Counted from the first letter of the stretch, positions 27,850 to 35,503 are shown. The stretch: 64,000 nt of DNA from Acidimicrobiales bacterium (GCA_033344915.1 JAWPML010000001.1:2352369-2416368); one strand, 5' to 3'. The notes: generated by a model not told the origin, from the sequence alone. Numbers and translations are program-made.

Positions 27850-27899
27850 CTTTCCGCAAGAGGGGAATGCGGCCGGGCTCGACGTGGTTCACTGCCCAC

Positions 27900-28208
27900 A
27901 TGGAACTCGCCCTCACCGACCGCGCTGCGGCCGTCATCGCCCGCAAGGGCGGCACCGCCGTGGTCGACCTGCTCGAACCCTTCGGTTGAGGAAAGAAGTT
28001 CGAGGTATCAGTTGATACCAGGACCAAGGGCCGGCGACTCGACGGCTACACCGTCCGCCGCATCGACGACCACGAGGTCCTGCTCGACCCCGACCTGCTC
28101 CGCCTGCCGATCGAGTTGACGATCACCTCAGGCGGTCTCTTCGGCCGCGGCCTCAGCGCCACCGCCGACGGTCTCAACGGCGCCGCCTGCCCCATCGAAC
28201 TGCTCTGA
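27900..28208 (+). CDS. Probable small selenoprotein (HesB/IscA-like 'CC/Se' type) with in-frame TGA
   Basis: From the ATG at 27900 the frame reads MELALTDRAAAVIARKGG, TAVVDLLEPFG, then TGA at 27987-27989 (codon 30), and continues in the same frame as GKKFEVSVDTRTKGRR to a second TGA at 28206-28208, 102 residues in all. Both sides of the internal TGA use GC-rich codons like the neighbours. A perfect hairpin begins 15 nt after the TGA. The N-terminal pattern (A-x-x-x-I-x-x-K-G-G, then a beta strand ending at the TGA) recalls the IscA/HesB-like selenoproteins known from genome surveys. The family link is from memory. The alternative is a nonsense-mutated gene. No strong ribosome site is seen; an ATG at 27867 is also in frame. 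Confidence 0.6.
28004..28019 (+). promoter_or_regulatory. Candidate bacterial SECIS hairpin
   Basis: GGTATCAGTTGATACC forms a perfect 7-bp stem with apical GT (or a 6-bp stem with loop AGTT). The loop G is 22 nt after the in-frame TGA. Bacterial SECIS elements lie within the coding region just after the UGA, with the apical loop carrying a conserved G about 16-37 nt downstream; this fits. The surrounding region is GC-rich, so an AT-containing perfect hairpin stands out. Confidence 0.55.
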
Positions 28209-28357
28209 GGCTGCGAGCCGGTTCGAGCTGGCGTCCCCGCGGGGGACGTATTTGCGTCGCCGATGTGACGCAACCGGTGACTCTCGGACGAGGAGATGCG
28301 TCGGTCGTCAGTCTTGGTTGACAACGGCGACGGTTTGTCAAGCGAAACTGACGATCG
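28209..28357. repeat. Structured repeat R, copy A
   Basis: It begins directly after the selenoprotein stop. It contains a GTCCCC/GGGGAC hairpin, a TTGCGTC/GACGCAA hairpin (28252-28258 and 28267-28273) and a long stem (28307-28322 with 28337-28352, 14-nt loop). About 95% identical to copy C by eye, including the preceding gene end. No convincing coding capacity in any frame. The remaining ~95 bp to the cupin gene show nothing further. Confidence 0.8.
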
Positions 28358-28454
28358 TCGTTGGCAGACCCTCATCGAACTGCCAATGAGCACGATTAGG
28401 TAGCCCTGTACGGGACGGGGACTCACCACGGCCGGAGACGTGCCAAGGGCCTCG

Positions 28455-28922
28455 TCAGACTCCCGCCTCCAAGGCCGAGAGGGGTGGGCCGTGCAGGGTG
28501 AAACCGTGCCGGTCGGCAACTTCGGCGAGCGCCTGCGGATCTGGTGGTCCATCGGCGAACACCTCGGCGATGTCGGCGTACACGATGTGGAATCCGCCGG
28601 GCCACTGGTACTGCACGATTTCGGCATGTTCGTCGCCGATCGCCATGAAGGCGTGCACGGCATCGGCGGGGGTGTAGATGAACGAGCCCGCTTTGAGGTC
28701 GAAGGTCTCGCCGTCGACGTGGAACCGGACCTCACCGCGGGTCACGACGTCCCATCCGGCCCAGGGGTGGCTGTGCAGCGGGGGGCCGTCGCCGGGCGCC
28801 AACCGCTCGACCATGACGTCGGGCATCACTTCGTCGCCCTGGCAGAGGAATGTCATCTGGTCGGTCGGCGACGTCGTGAACGTCAGACCCTCGCCGGGTC
28901 GCGTGATGAGGGGTTCGTTCAT
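28455..28922 (-). CDS. Cupin domain protein
   Basis: 155 residues from the ATG at 28922 (GGAG 5 bp upstream). The double-stranded beta-helix motifs are clear: PPLHSHPWAGWDVVTRGEVRF and the second motif YTPADAVHAFM, with His residues able to bind a metal. No enzyme-specific feature is visible. It is divergent from a TetR gene with a perfect palindrome between them, so it is probably a target of that regulator. Confidence 0.88.
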   Translation of the reverse strand: MNEPLITRPGEGLTFTTSPTDQMTFLCQGDEVMPDVMVERLAPGDGPPLHSHPWAGWDVVTRGEVRFHVDGETFDLKAGSFIYTPADAVHAFMAIGDEHAEIVQYQWPGGFHIVYADIAEVFADGPPDPQALAEVADRHGFTLHGPPLSALEAGV

Positions 28923-28954
28923 GTCGTCTCCATCCCGAGGTTGTCGATAACGGT

Positions 28955-28969
28955 ACTGTACCGTACAGT
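28955..28969. promoter_or_regulatory. Probable TetR operator
   Basis: ACTGTACCGTACAGT is a perfect palindrome (7-bp arms, one central base) in the short divergent space between the cupin gene (start 28922) and the TetR gene (start 28991). TetR regulators usually bind such sites and control the divergent neighbour. Confidence 0.8.
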
Positions 28970-28990
28970 TCCGTGACGTCAAGGGGAGCG

Positions 28991-29590
28991 ATGAACGCAG
29001 CCGACCGTCGTTCGCGCTACATCGAGAGTGCGCTTGGCCTGTTCATCGAGCATGGCTACAACGGGATGTCGATGGACGACCTGGTCTCGGCCGTCGGTGG
29101 TTCGAAGGCAACCCTCTACCGCTACTTCGGCAGCAAGGAAGATCTCTTCTCCGCGATCGTCGACGAACTCCAGACTGTTCTCGGAGGTGCACCACCCGCC
29201 CAGGACGTCGGCGACCTCGCCCTCGCTGACGGACTCCGGATCCTGGGACGTGCCACCGCCGACGCCGCCCTGAGCGAGCGCGCCATCGTGCTACTGCGAC
29301 TCGCTGTCGGTGAGCAGAACCGATTTCCCGAGCTCGCACGCCTGCTGTTCGACCTCGCCCCTCAGCGGAGCTACGAGAGGTTCGTGGCGTTCCTCGAACT
29401 CAAGCGTGAGCGAGGCGAGGTCGACTTCGAGGACGCCCAGATCGCCGCCGAGCACTTCCTCGCCGGACTGGTTGGGCACCAGCAGCTCCGCATGCTCCTC
29501 GTTGGAGACAAACCGAGCCCAGCCGCCGTAGACCGCCGGGTCGACGCCGCAGTCCGGATGTTCCTCCGGACCTACGCAACGAGACAGTGA
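28991..29590 (+). CDS. TetR family transcriptional regulator
   Basis: 199 residues. The ATG at 28991 follows AGGGGAG and is preferred over a GTG at 28973 that overlaps the operator flank. It has an N-terminal helix-turn-helix of TetR type (ALGLFIEHGYNGMSMDDLVS, then GGSKATLYRYFGSKEDLF) and an AefR-like C-terminal ligand domain (NRFPELARLLFDL). Presumed repressor of the divergent cupin gene. Confidence 0.92.
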   Translation: MNAADRRSRYIESALGLFIEHGYNGMSMDDLVSAVGGSKATLYRYFGSKEDLFSAIVDELQTVLGGAPPAQDVGDLALADGLRILGRATADAALSERAIVLLRLAVGEQNRFPELARLLFDLAPQRSYERFVAFLELKRERGEVDFEDAQIAAEHFLAGLVGHQQLRMLLVGDKPSPAAVDRRVDAAVRMFLRTYATRQ

Positions 29591-29602
29591 CCGGCGAAAC
29601 GG

Positions 29603-29735
29603 CGCAGCATGCCCCATCGAGCCGGCTCTGAGGCTTCGCGCCGGTTCGAGTTGGCGTCCCCGCGGGGACGTGTTTGTGTCGCCGATGCGACACAACCGGC
29701 GACTCTCGGACGAGGCGGTGGGTCGGTCGCGAGAG
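29603..29735. repeat. Structured repeat R, copy B (diverged)
   Basis: Homologous to copies A and C from the GCCCCATCGA block through the GTCCCCGCGGGGAC hairpin and the second hairpin. The second stem is TTGTGTC (29674-29680) with GACACAA (29689-29695), a paired change relative to TTGCGTC/GACGCAA. The third stem is lost. The rest of 29591-29930, a stretch without an intact gene, holds only this copy, a short CTCGTCCTGCTCGTCG-like segment also near copy C, and the gene remnant at 29846. Confidence 0.75.
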
Positions 29736-29845
29736 AAACCCTGCATCGTCCTGCTCGTCGTCCTCTGTCGCGACGCAACCGCGGGCTGCGAGCCGCGGGT
29801 CTGGGACGGCCCTCGTTGGCAGACACCATTTGATCTCCGCGAAGT

Positions 29846-29914
29846 CTCGGGTTGATACCAGGACCAAGGGCCGAGAGGCCTCAACGGAGCCGCCTGCGCG
29901 ATCGAACTGCTCTG
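29846..29914 (+). pseudogene. Internally deleted remnant of the selenoprotein gene
   Basis: GTTGATACCAGGACCAAGGG is identical to the selenoprotein gene just after its hairpin. It then jumps to the last ~40 bp of that gene (CTCAACGG..GCC, then ATCGAACTGCTCTGAGG), about 110 bp being missing. The frame is broken. It proves a second, decayed copy of the gene. Confidence 0.75.
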
Positions 29915-29930
29915 AGGTGGTCAGCAGGAA

Positions 29931-30353
29931 TCAGCCTTGCGCTGATCTCCCGAGACGAGCCAGCCGCACCACTTCGTCAGAATCAAGGAGCGTCACCCAC
30001 AGATCTTCGCCGGCGACCTGGATCCTCTGATCACCGGTACGGCGAGGAGGCGGCGTAATCGCATCCCTTGGCAACCGGACCAGCACCGCGTTGGGCGCCG
30101 GTCTCAGTCGCCTGTCCAGCTCGACCTTCACGACGTTTCTGTCGGTCAGACCAACAGCAAGCCGGCGACGCCACCGATTCACGCCACCGGTCGCCGTCAG
30201 CACGCCGAACAAGCCGACGAGAGGTCCCAACAACACGAGCCACGCCTCCGCGCCGGGCCGCGGTCCCCGAATCGCGACAAACGTCCCCAGCAGACTCTCG
30301 CCCTTCTCGAGCAGTGTCTCGACTTCCCGAGCGAGAGCATCGGACTGCGCCAT
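29931..30353 (-). CDS. Small membrane-anchored protein of unknown function
   Basis: 140 residues if the ATG at 30353 is used; the frame stays open upstream through repeat sequence, so the start is uncertain. It has a short N-terminal helix (ALAREVETLLEKGESLLG), one hydrophobic segment AWLVLLGPLVGLFGVLT and a basic beta-rich C-terminal half with LVRLPRDAI and GEDLWVTLLDSDEVVRL. No family recognised. It is bounded on both sides by repeat R sequence and gene remnants, so it looks like accessory cargo. Confidence 0.6.
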   Translation of the reverse strand: MAQSDALAREVETLLEKGESLLGTFVAIRGPRPGAEAWLVLLGPLVGLFGVLTATGGVNRWRRRLAVGLTDRNVVKVELDRRLRPAPNAVLVRLPRDAITPPPRRTGDQRIQVAGEDLWVTLLDSDEVVRLARLGRSAQG

Positions 30354-30423
30354 CAACAAACGGTAGGCGGTCCACTCCAGGGCGTGTGTACGTGGCTGCA
30401 CGGCTGAGGACCAAACGCCGTTT

Positions 30424-30489
30424 CGAGCCGCGGCCTCAGCGCCGCCGACGACGGTCTCACGGCGCCGCCTGCCCCATCGAACTGCTCTG
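30424..30489 (+). pseudogene. 3' remnant of the selenoprotein gene preceding repeat copy C
   Basis: It matches the last ~65 bp of the gene at 27.9 kb (GCCGCGGCCTCAGCGCC, then GCCTGCCCCATCGAACTG) with a one-base deletion and substitutions, so the frame is lost. It is followed without a break by repeat R copy C, just as the intact gene is followed by copy A. Confidence 0.75.
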
Positions 30490-30641
30490 AGGCTGCGAGC
30501 CGGTTCGAGCTGGCGTCTCCGCGGGGACGTATTTGCGTCGCCGATGTGACGCAACCGGTGATTCTCGGACGAGGAGATGCGTCGGTCGTCAGTTTTGGTT
30601 GACAACGGCGACGGCCTGTCAAGCAAAACTGACGAGCGCCG
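30490..30641. repeat. Structured repeat R, copy C
   Basis: It has the same order of hairpins as copy A. The long stem pairs GTCAGTTTTGGTTGAC (30588-30603) with GTCAAGCAAAACTGAC (30618-30633), 15 of 16 positions, around a 14-nt loop. The gene-free stretch 30354-30729 contains this copy and the preceding remnant; in 30642-30729 I see nothing else. Confidence 0.8.
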
Positions 30642-30729
30642 ATCGCACGGACAACGCCTCGTCCTGCTCGTCGCTCTGTCATCTGACATCGACCGTAGGC
30701 GGCGGCGTGCCCGCGGGGACGCCCGTCGG

Positions 30730-31089
30730 TCACGACTCCTGGCTGAGGGATCGCAGCACGCAGAACTCGTTGCCCTCGGGATCGGCAAGCACCACCCAGG
30801 ACTGGTCACCCGGCCGGACATCAGCACGCACCGCGCCGAGCCGTTCGAGCCGCTCGACTTCGGCGTCCTGATCGTCCGGCCTGAAGTCGAGATGCAGCCG
30901 ACTCTTCGCCATCTCGAGCTCGTCGACGGCCACGAAGAGCAGCCCGGGCATCCGGTCGGGTGACGGCCGAATCTCGAACTCGCCGGGGCCTTCGTCCACG
31001 ACCACCCACCCGAGCGCCTCGCACCACCAGCGGCCGAGCGCGGCCGGATCGCGGGCGTTCACGATCGTCTGCTCCCACGTCAGAGTCAT
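30730..31089 (-). CDS. VOC/glyoxalase-like protein
   Basis: 119 residues, one glyoxalase/bleomycin-resistance fold. It starts TIVNARDPAALGRWWCEALGW and ends LADPEGNEFCVL, as is typical of short actinobacterial VOC proteins. The final Glu/Asn/Phe strand is the usual metal or substrate strand. Substrate unknown. It lies 13 bp downstream of the GNAT gene on the same strand. Confidence 0.88.
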   Translation of the reverse strand: MTLTWEQTIVNARDPAALGRWWCEALGWVVVDEGPGEFEIRPSPDRMPGLLFVAVDELEMAKSRLHLDFRPDDQDAEVERLERLGAVRADVRPGDQSWVVLADPEGNEFCVLRSLSQES

Positions 31090-31102
31090 ACGGTCACCGG
31101 AG

Positions 31103-31690
31103 TCATGCGGTCACCGGACGCAGGTCGCGCCGCATGAGCACCCGGGGGAAGCCGTTGAGCACCGACGTGGTGTCGGCCGCCTTCACGAACCCGGCCTTCT
31201 CGAACGTGGCCATCGTCCCCACATACGCCATCGTCGTGTCGATCGTGGCGCCCCGGTTGTCGAGCGGGTAGCCCTCGATCGCGGCGGCGCCGTACGACCG
31301 GGCGAACTCGACGGCGCCGGCGAGCAGGTGGTGGGAGATGCCCTCCTTGCGGTGACCCGGCCGCACCCGCATGCACCACACCGACCACACGTCGAGGTCG
31401 TCGACATGGGGGATCTTGCGGTTGCGGGCGAAGCTCGTGTCGGCCCGCGGGTGCACGGCGGCCCAACCGACGACCTCGTCGCCGTCGTAGGCGAGCACGC
31501 CGGGCGGCGGATCCTGGGCGACGAGCAGCTTCACCCGTTCACCCCGGGCCGGGCCGACCAGTTCCCGATTCTCCTTCGACGACCGGAGGCGGTAGCTCAG
31601 ACACCAGCACACGCTCGCATCGGGGCGCTTGGGCCCGACGATCGCCTCGACGTCCTCGAAGACGGTCGCCGGCCGTACCTCGATCGCCAT
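31103..31690 (-). CDS. GNAT family N-acetyltransferase
   Basis: 195 residues. The acetyl-CoA-binding region is CMRVRPGHRKEGISHHLL (about residues 110-127). The preceding beta strand VVGWAAVHPR and the following helix are in the expected order. The N-terminal stretch with CWCLSYRLR is shared with a GNAT subfamily of unknown substrate. Its start overlaps the serine hydrolase stop by one base, so it is translationally coupled. Confidence 0.85.
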   Translation of the reverse strand: MAIEVRPATVFEDVEAIVGPKRPDASVCWCLSYRLRSSKENRELVGPARGERVKLLVAQDPPPGVLAYDGDEVVGWAAVHPRADTSFARNRKIPHVDDLDVWSVWCMRVRPGHRKEGISHHLLAGAVEFARSYGAAAIEGYPLDNRGATIDTTMAYVGTMATFEKAGFVKAADTTSVLNGFPRVLMRRDLRPVTA

Positions 31691-32853
31691 CAGGCTCCGG
31701 CGCCGCCCATGAGCGCGCCGTAGGCGGACAACACGACCTGACCGCCCCGCAGGTCACCGAGCAGGTCGGCCTCCATATGGTTCATCACGTAGGTGGCGGT
31801 GAGCTCGTTCTCGAGATCGATGACAGCGATCGAACCGCCCCACCCGCCCCAGTAGAAGCAGCGTTCGTTGGGCATCGGCATGGCGTCGGTGCCGAGGCCG
31901 AAGCCCAGGCCGTGGCGCAACGGCGTCATCATCACCAGATCCGTCCGATCGGTCTGGACCTCGAGGATCGACTCGACCGTCTCGGGTGACATCAGGCTCA
32001 CCCCGTCCACCGTGCCGCCGCAGGCCAACGCCGAGTGGACCCGGCCGACAGATCGGGCGTTGCCGAACCCGCCGGCGGCGCCGATCTCGGCGGCCCGCCA
32101 CTCGCGGGTGCGGGGTTCGGTGGCGTCGATCGAGCAGCTGGCGAACGCCCGGGCCGCGACCGAGTCCGCCGCGACGGCGCCCATCGAACCCGCCAGCGAC
32201 GACATGTCGGGTGGCACGAGCTCACCACACCGATGGTCGTGCTCGGGTCCGAACCCGATGTGGAAGTCCGCCCCCAACGGCTCGGCGACCTCCTCACGGA
32301 AGAACGTGCCGAGCGACCGTCCGTCGACGCGGCGGACGAGTTCGCCGAGCAGATAGCCCTGCGAGACGAGGTGGTAGGCCGACGCGGTGCCGGGCTCGAA
32401 CCACGGCTCCATCGCGGCGAGGATCTCGACACAGCGGTCCCAGTCGTAGAGCGTCGACGCGTCGATCGCCGGGTCCCACCCGGGCACGCCGGCCTGATGG
32501 CTCATGCAGTGGGCGACGGTGACGTTCTCCTTGCCGTTCGCCGCGAACTCGGGCCAGTAGGTGGCGACGGTCGCCTGCGGGTCGAGGAGCCCCCGGTCGA
32601 TGCACATCAGGACGCACGTGGCCGTCATCGTCTTGGTCGTCGAGTAGACGTTGACGATCGTGTCGTCGACCCATGGCGTGCCGTCGGGCGCACGGTCACC
32701 GGCCCAGATGTCGACGACGGGACGTCCGTGGTGGGTGATGCACGCGGACGCCCCCAGTTCGGTCGCGTTCGTGAAGTTCGCGGCGAACGCCGTCGCCACG
32801 GGCTCCCAACCCGGCTCGATCGTGCCGCTGATCTCCAACCCGTCGATGTTCAT
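31690..32853 (-). CDS. Beta-lactamase-fold serine hydrolase (class C/esterase type)
   Basis: 387 residues from the ATG at 32853. It has the nucleophile motif S-x-x-K in VYSTTKTMTA (~70), a Tyr motif around TASAYHLVSQGYLLGELV (~155) and a C-terminal WGGWGGS motif replacing KTG. This layout is that of EstB-like esterases rather than true beta-lactamases. No signal peptide is seen, so it is likely cytoplasmic. Divergent from the lipoprotein gene. Confidence 0.88.
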   Translation of the reverse strand: MNIDGLEISGTIEPGWEPVATAFAANFTNATELGASACITHHGRPVVDIWAGDRAPDGTPWVDDTIVNVYSTTKTMTATCVLMCIDRGLLDPQATVATYWPEFAANGKENVTVAHCMSHQAGVPGWDPAIDASTLYDWDRCVEILAAMEPWFEPGTASAYHLVSQGYLLGELVRRVDGRSLGTFFREEVAEPLGADFHIGFGPEHDHRCGELVPPDMSSLAGSMGAVAADSVAARAFASCSIDATEPRTREWRAAEIGAAGGFGNARSVGRVHSALACGGTVDGVSLMSPETVESILEVQTDRTDLVMMTPLRHGLGFGLGTDAMPMPNERCFYWGGWGGSIAVIDLENELTATYVMNHMEADLLGDLRGGQVVLSAYGALMGGAGA

Positions 32854-32916
32854 GGTGCTCCGTTCCCCGATCTGCCCGAGGACCGTACCGCGGACCTCCC
32901 CGGTACGTTGAAGCCC

Positions 32917-34308
32917 ATGCCGCTGCGCCGTGTCGCCCTGCTCCTCGCGGTCGTCGCCACCGCGTGCGCACCGGGACCGGACCTGAACGCCGACGCCGAC
33001 GATCCCGACGAGCCGACGGCCACCACCACGACGCTCCCGAGCGAGTCGACGACGACCACCGTCGCGCCCGACGAGCCGACCCTGCCGACCCTCCCCGAGA
33101 TCGAACCGGGACCCGTCGACGACGCCCCCGCCGGCCCCGTCGACCCGATCGACGGCCGCGCCGTGTTGCAGAACCGGGTGGTCACCATCCGCGCCGGCGA
33201 GGAGGTGATCGAGGTCCCGACCACCGGGCTGCCCACCCAGCCGACCTGGTCGCGCGACGGCGAACGCCTCGTGTTCCTCACCAACCGCAACGGCGCATCG
33301 TCGGTGGTCGTGACCGACCCGGACGGCACCGTGATCGCCGATCAGGCGGCGACCCGGCCGTACTTCTTCTTCTCCTGGAGCCATGACGGCACCCGGATCG
33401 CCGCCCTCGGACCCGGCGACGAGCGCACCACGCTCGACGTCCTCGACGCCGACGGCGCGGTGCTCCAGACCGACGTGGCCGACGCCCAGTCGCTGTGGAT
33501 CGCGTGGGATCCACAGTCGCTGCGCCTCGCGGCCCACGCCGACGAGCGACTGCTGCGCGTCGACGCCGACGGCACCGCGACGGACCTGGGCGAGGTGGGC
33601 CTCCAGTTCTTCGCCCCGAAGTGGATCCCGGGACGCGACGAGATCCTGCTCGTCGTCGACATCGAAGGAACCGAGACGCTCGTCCGCCGGGGGCTCGACG
33701 GCGGCGACACGCTCGTCGCCCTCGGATCCGTCGAGACCGAGACGAGCATCGTCGTCAACCCCGACGGCCGCACCGCCGCACTCACGATCCTCTTCGATGT
33801 GGAAGGCGGCGGCGGTGGCGTGGGCGAGCGGACCGCCCTCGGCCCGCCGCTCGCCCAGGAGACCCCTGCCCGTTCCGGCCGCGTCGACATCATCGACCTG
33901 GACACGGGCGAGCGGGTGCCCGTCTTCACCGGCCACGCCCTCTGGGTCGAGTGGAACCCGATGGGCGACCGATTGCTCGTGGGTACCGCCGACATCGCCG
34001 AGGGAACCGGGGCGTGGTGGGTCTACGAACACGACGATCCGTTCGCGGACGCGGCCGCGGAGATCGAACCGACCGTCACGCTCGCCGTCGCGTCCTACGT
34101 GCCCACCCGCGTCTTCCTCGCGAGCTATCTGGTGTTCGCCGACCAGTTCGTCGAACAGCCCCGCCTGTGGGCCCCGACCGGCGACCGGTTCATCTACACG
34201 ACGGACACGACCGACGGCGGATGGGCGATGGCGGCCGCCCTCGACGATCTCGGCCGACCGGACAAGATCGGGCCGGCCGCGGTCGCGTTCTGGAGTCCGG
34301 TCGGGTGA
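32917..34308 (+). CDS. Lipoprotein with beta-propeller (TolB-like) repeats
   Basis: 463 residues from the ATG at 32917. It has a signal peptide (MPLRRVALLLAVVATAC) whose Cys-17 would be the lipidated residue, then a Thr/Ser/Pro-rich linker (~25-75). A series of WD40/TolB-like blades follows: PTWSRDGERLVFLTNR, FSWSHDGTRIAALG, IAWDPQSLRLAAH and VEWNPMGDRLLVG. It is probably anchored outside the membrane; function unknown. The 17-bp gap to the next gene suggests one operon. Confidence 0.85.
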   Translation: MPLRRVALLLAVVATACAPGPDLNADADDPDEPTATTTTLPSESTTTTVAPDEPTLPTLPEIEPGPVDDAPAGPVDPIDGRAVLQNRVVTIRAGEEVIEVPTTGLPTQPTWSRDGERLVFLTNRNGASSVVVTDPDGTVIADQAATRPYFFFSWSHDGTRIAALGPGDERTTLDVLDADGAVLQTDVADAQSLWIAWDPQSLRLAAHADERLLRVDADGTATDLGEVGLQFFAPKWIPGRDEILLVVDIEGTETLVRRGLDGGDTLVALGSVETETSIVVNPDGRTAALTILFDVEGGGGGVGERTALGPPLAQETPARSGRVDIIDLDTGERVPVFTGHALWVEWNPMGDRLLVGTADIAEGTGAWWVYEHDDPFADAAAEIEPTVTLAVASYVPTRVFLASYLVFADQFVEQPRLWAPTGDRFIYTTDTTDGGWAMAAALDDLGRPDKIGPAAVAFWSPVG

Positions 34309-34325
34309 ACCCGTAGCCTGCCCCC

Positions 34326-34763
34326 GTGGAACTGCACGAAGTTGCCGACCGGCTCGAGATCACGGCCCTGCTCACCCGCTACGCCAAGGCGGTGGACCGC
34401 AAGGACTGGAACCTCTACCGCGAGGTGTTCACCCCCGACGCCAGCATCGACTACACGTCCGCCGGTGGCATCACGGGCGACACGGAGACGCAGGCCGCCT
34501 GGCTCGCCGAGGCGCTCGCCCAGTTCCCCGCGACCCAGCACATGATCGCCAATGTCGACATCGACTTCGGCGACGACGACACGGCGACCGTCGAGGCGGT
34601 CTTCCACAACCCGATGGTCATGCCGGACAAGTCCGCCTGGGTCACCGGCGGCTGGTACCACCACGAGATGATCCGCACGCCCGACGGCTGGCGGAGCCGC
34701 AAGCTCGTCGAGGAGTCGGCGTACTTCTCCGGGATGCCGACCGACCTGGATCGACCGGAGTGA
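34326..34763 (+). CDS. NTF2-like/SnoaL-like protein
   Basis: 145 residues of the SnoaL_4 type: an N-terminal helix LEITALLTRYAKAVDRKDW, then YREVFTPDASIDYTSAGG, and the final WYHHEMIRTPDGWRSRKLVEE. Such proteins are small barrels that act as isomerases, dehydratases or ring-hydroxylating subunits; the role here is unknown. The stop overlaps the NUDIX start (GTGA). Confidence 0.88.
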   Translation: MELHEVADRLEITALLTRYAKAVDRKDWNLYREVFTPDASIDYTSAGGITGDTETQAAWLAEALAQFPATQHMIANVDIDFGDDDTATVEAVFHNPMVMPDKSAWVTGGWYHHEMIRTPDGWRSRKLVEESAYFSGMPTDLDRPE

Positions 34764-35503
34764 GCGCCGAAGACCGCGTCGCCCGTGACAAGGCCCGCTT
34801 CGACGAGTGGGCCCGCCATGCCGCGACCAGCGGCGAGACCCCGGCCATCGACGCGGCCACGGTCGTGGTCCTGCGCGACGGCGACGACGGGCTCGAGACC
34901 CTCATGCTGCGCCGCAACTCGAAGATCGCGTTCGGCGGCATGTGGGTCTTCCCCGGCGGCCGGGTCGACCCGGACGACTGGCGGGGCGGCGACGATCCCC
35001 TTGCCGCGGCCCGCGCCGCTGCCGTGCGCGAGGCGCAGGAGGAGGCGGCGCTCGCGATCGCCGAACCGGACCTCGTCCTCTTCGCCCACTGGATTCCCCC
35101 GCCGATCGCCCCGAAGCGCTACGCCACCTGGTTCTTCGCCGCGGGCGTGGACGACCACGTCCACACCATCGACGACGGCGAGATCATCGACAGCGACTGG
35201 ATGACACCGGCCACCTGCCTCGGCCGTCACCACGAGGGCGAGGTCGAGCTCGCCCCGCCCACCTGGGTCACGCTCCACAGCATCCGCCAACAGCGCTCGG
35301 TCGACACCGCCCTCGACCTCCTGCGGCACCGACCGCCCCGCCACCACGCGACGCGGATCGTCCCGACGGACAACGGCCCGATCGCGATGTGGGACGGTGA
35401 CGCGGGCTACGAAACCATCGACCACACGATCGTCGGGCCCCGCCACCGGCTCGAGATGTTCCACGACGGCTATCGATACGACGATTCGGGGATCGTCGAG
35501 TGA
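34760..35503 (+). CDS. NUDIX hydrolase (NUDT19-like)
   Basis: 247 residues from a GTG start overlapping the previous stop. The NUDIX box is split by an insert: FPGGRVDPDDWRGGDD, then AAAVREAQEEAALAI, as in the NUDT19/RP2p group that hydrolyses CoA esters or nucleotide sugars. CoA-type activity would suit the acyl-CoA genes downstream, but this is inference. Its stop overlaps the ATPase start (GTGA). Confidence 0.88.
   Translation: MSAEDRVARDKARFDEWARHAATSGETPAIDAATVVVLRDGDDGLETLMLRRNSKIAFGGMWVFPGGRVDPDDWRGGDDPLAAARAAAVREAQEEAALAIAEPDLVLFAHWIPPPIAPKRYATWFFAAGVDDHVHTIDDGEIIDSDWMTPATCLGRHHEGEVELAPPTWVTLHSIRQQRSVDTALDLLRHRPPRHHATRIVPTDNGPIAMWDGDAGYETIDHTIVGPRHRLEMFHDGYRYDDSGIVE

Noticed and set aside
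27900-28208. Simple pseudogene explanation of the in-frame TGA
   Set aside because: Not excluded, but the frame, codon usage and a perfectly placed hairpin are preserved across the TGA, while the true decayed copies nearby carry deletions and frameshifts.
28209-28357. tRNA-like GGTTCGAGC in repeat R
   Set aside because: No acceptor or anticodon arm can be folded around it and the T-stem would pair only three bases, so it is not a tRNA or selC.
29591-29930. Short open frames overlapping repeat copy B
   Set aside because: They differ between repeat copies by frameshifting indels, so no protein is conserved.
28209-30641. Integron attC sites for the folded R repeats
   Set aside because: The RYYYAAC and GTTRRRY core sites are not present in the right places and no integrase is in the window.
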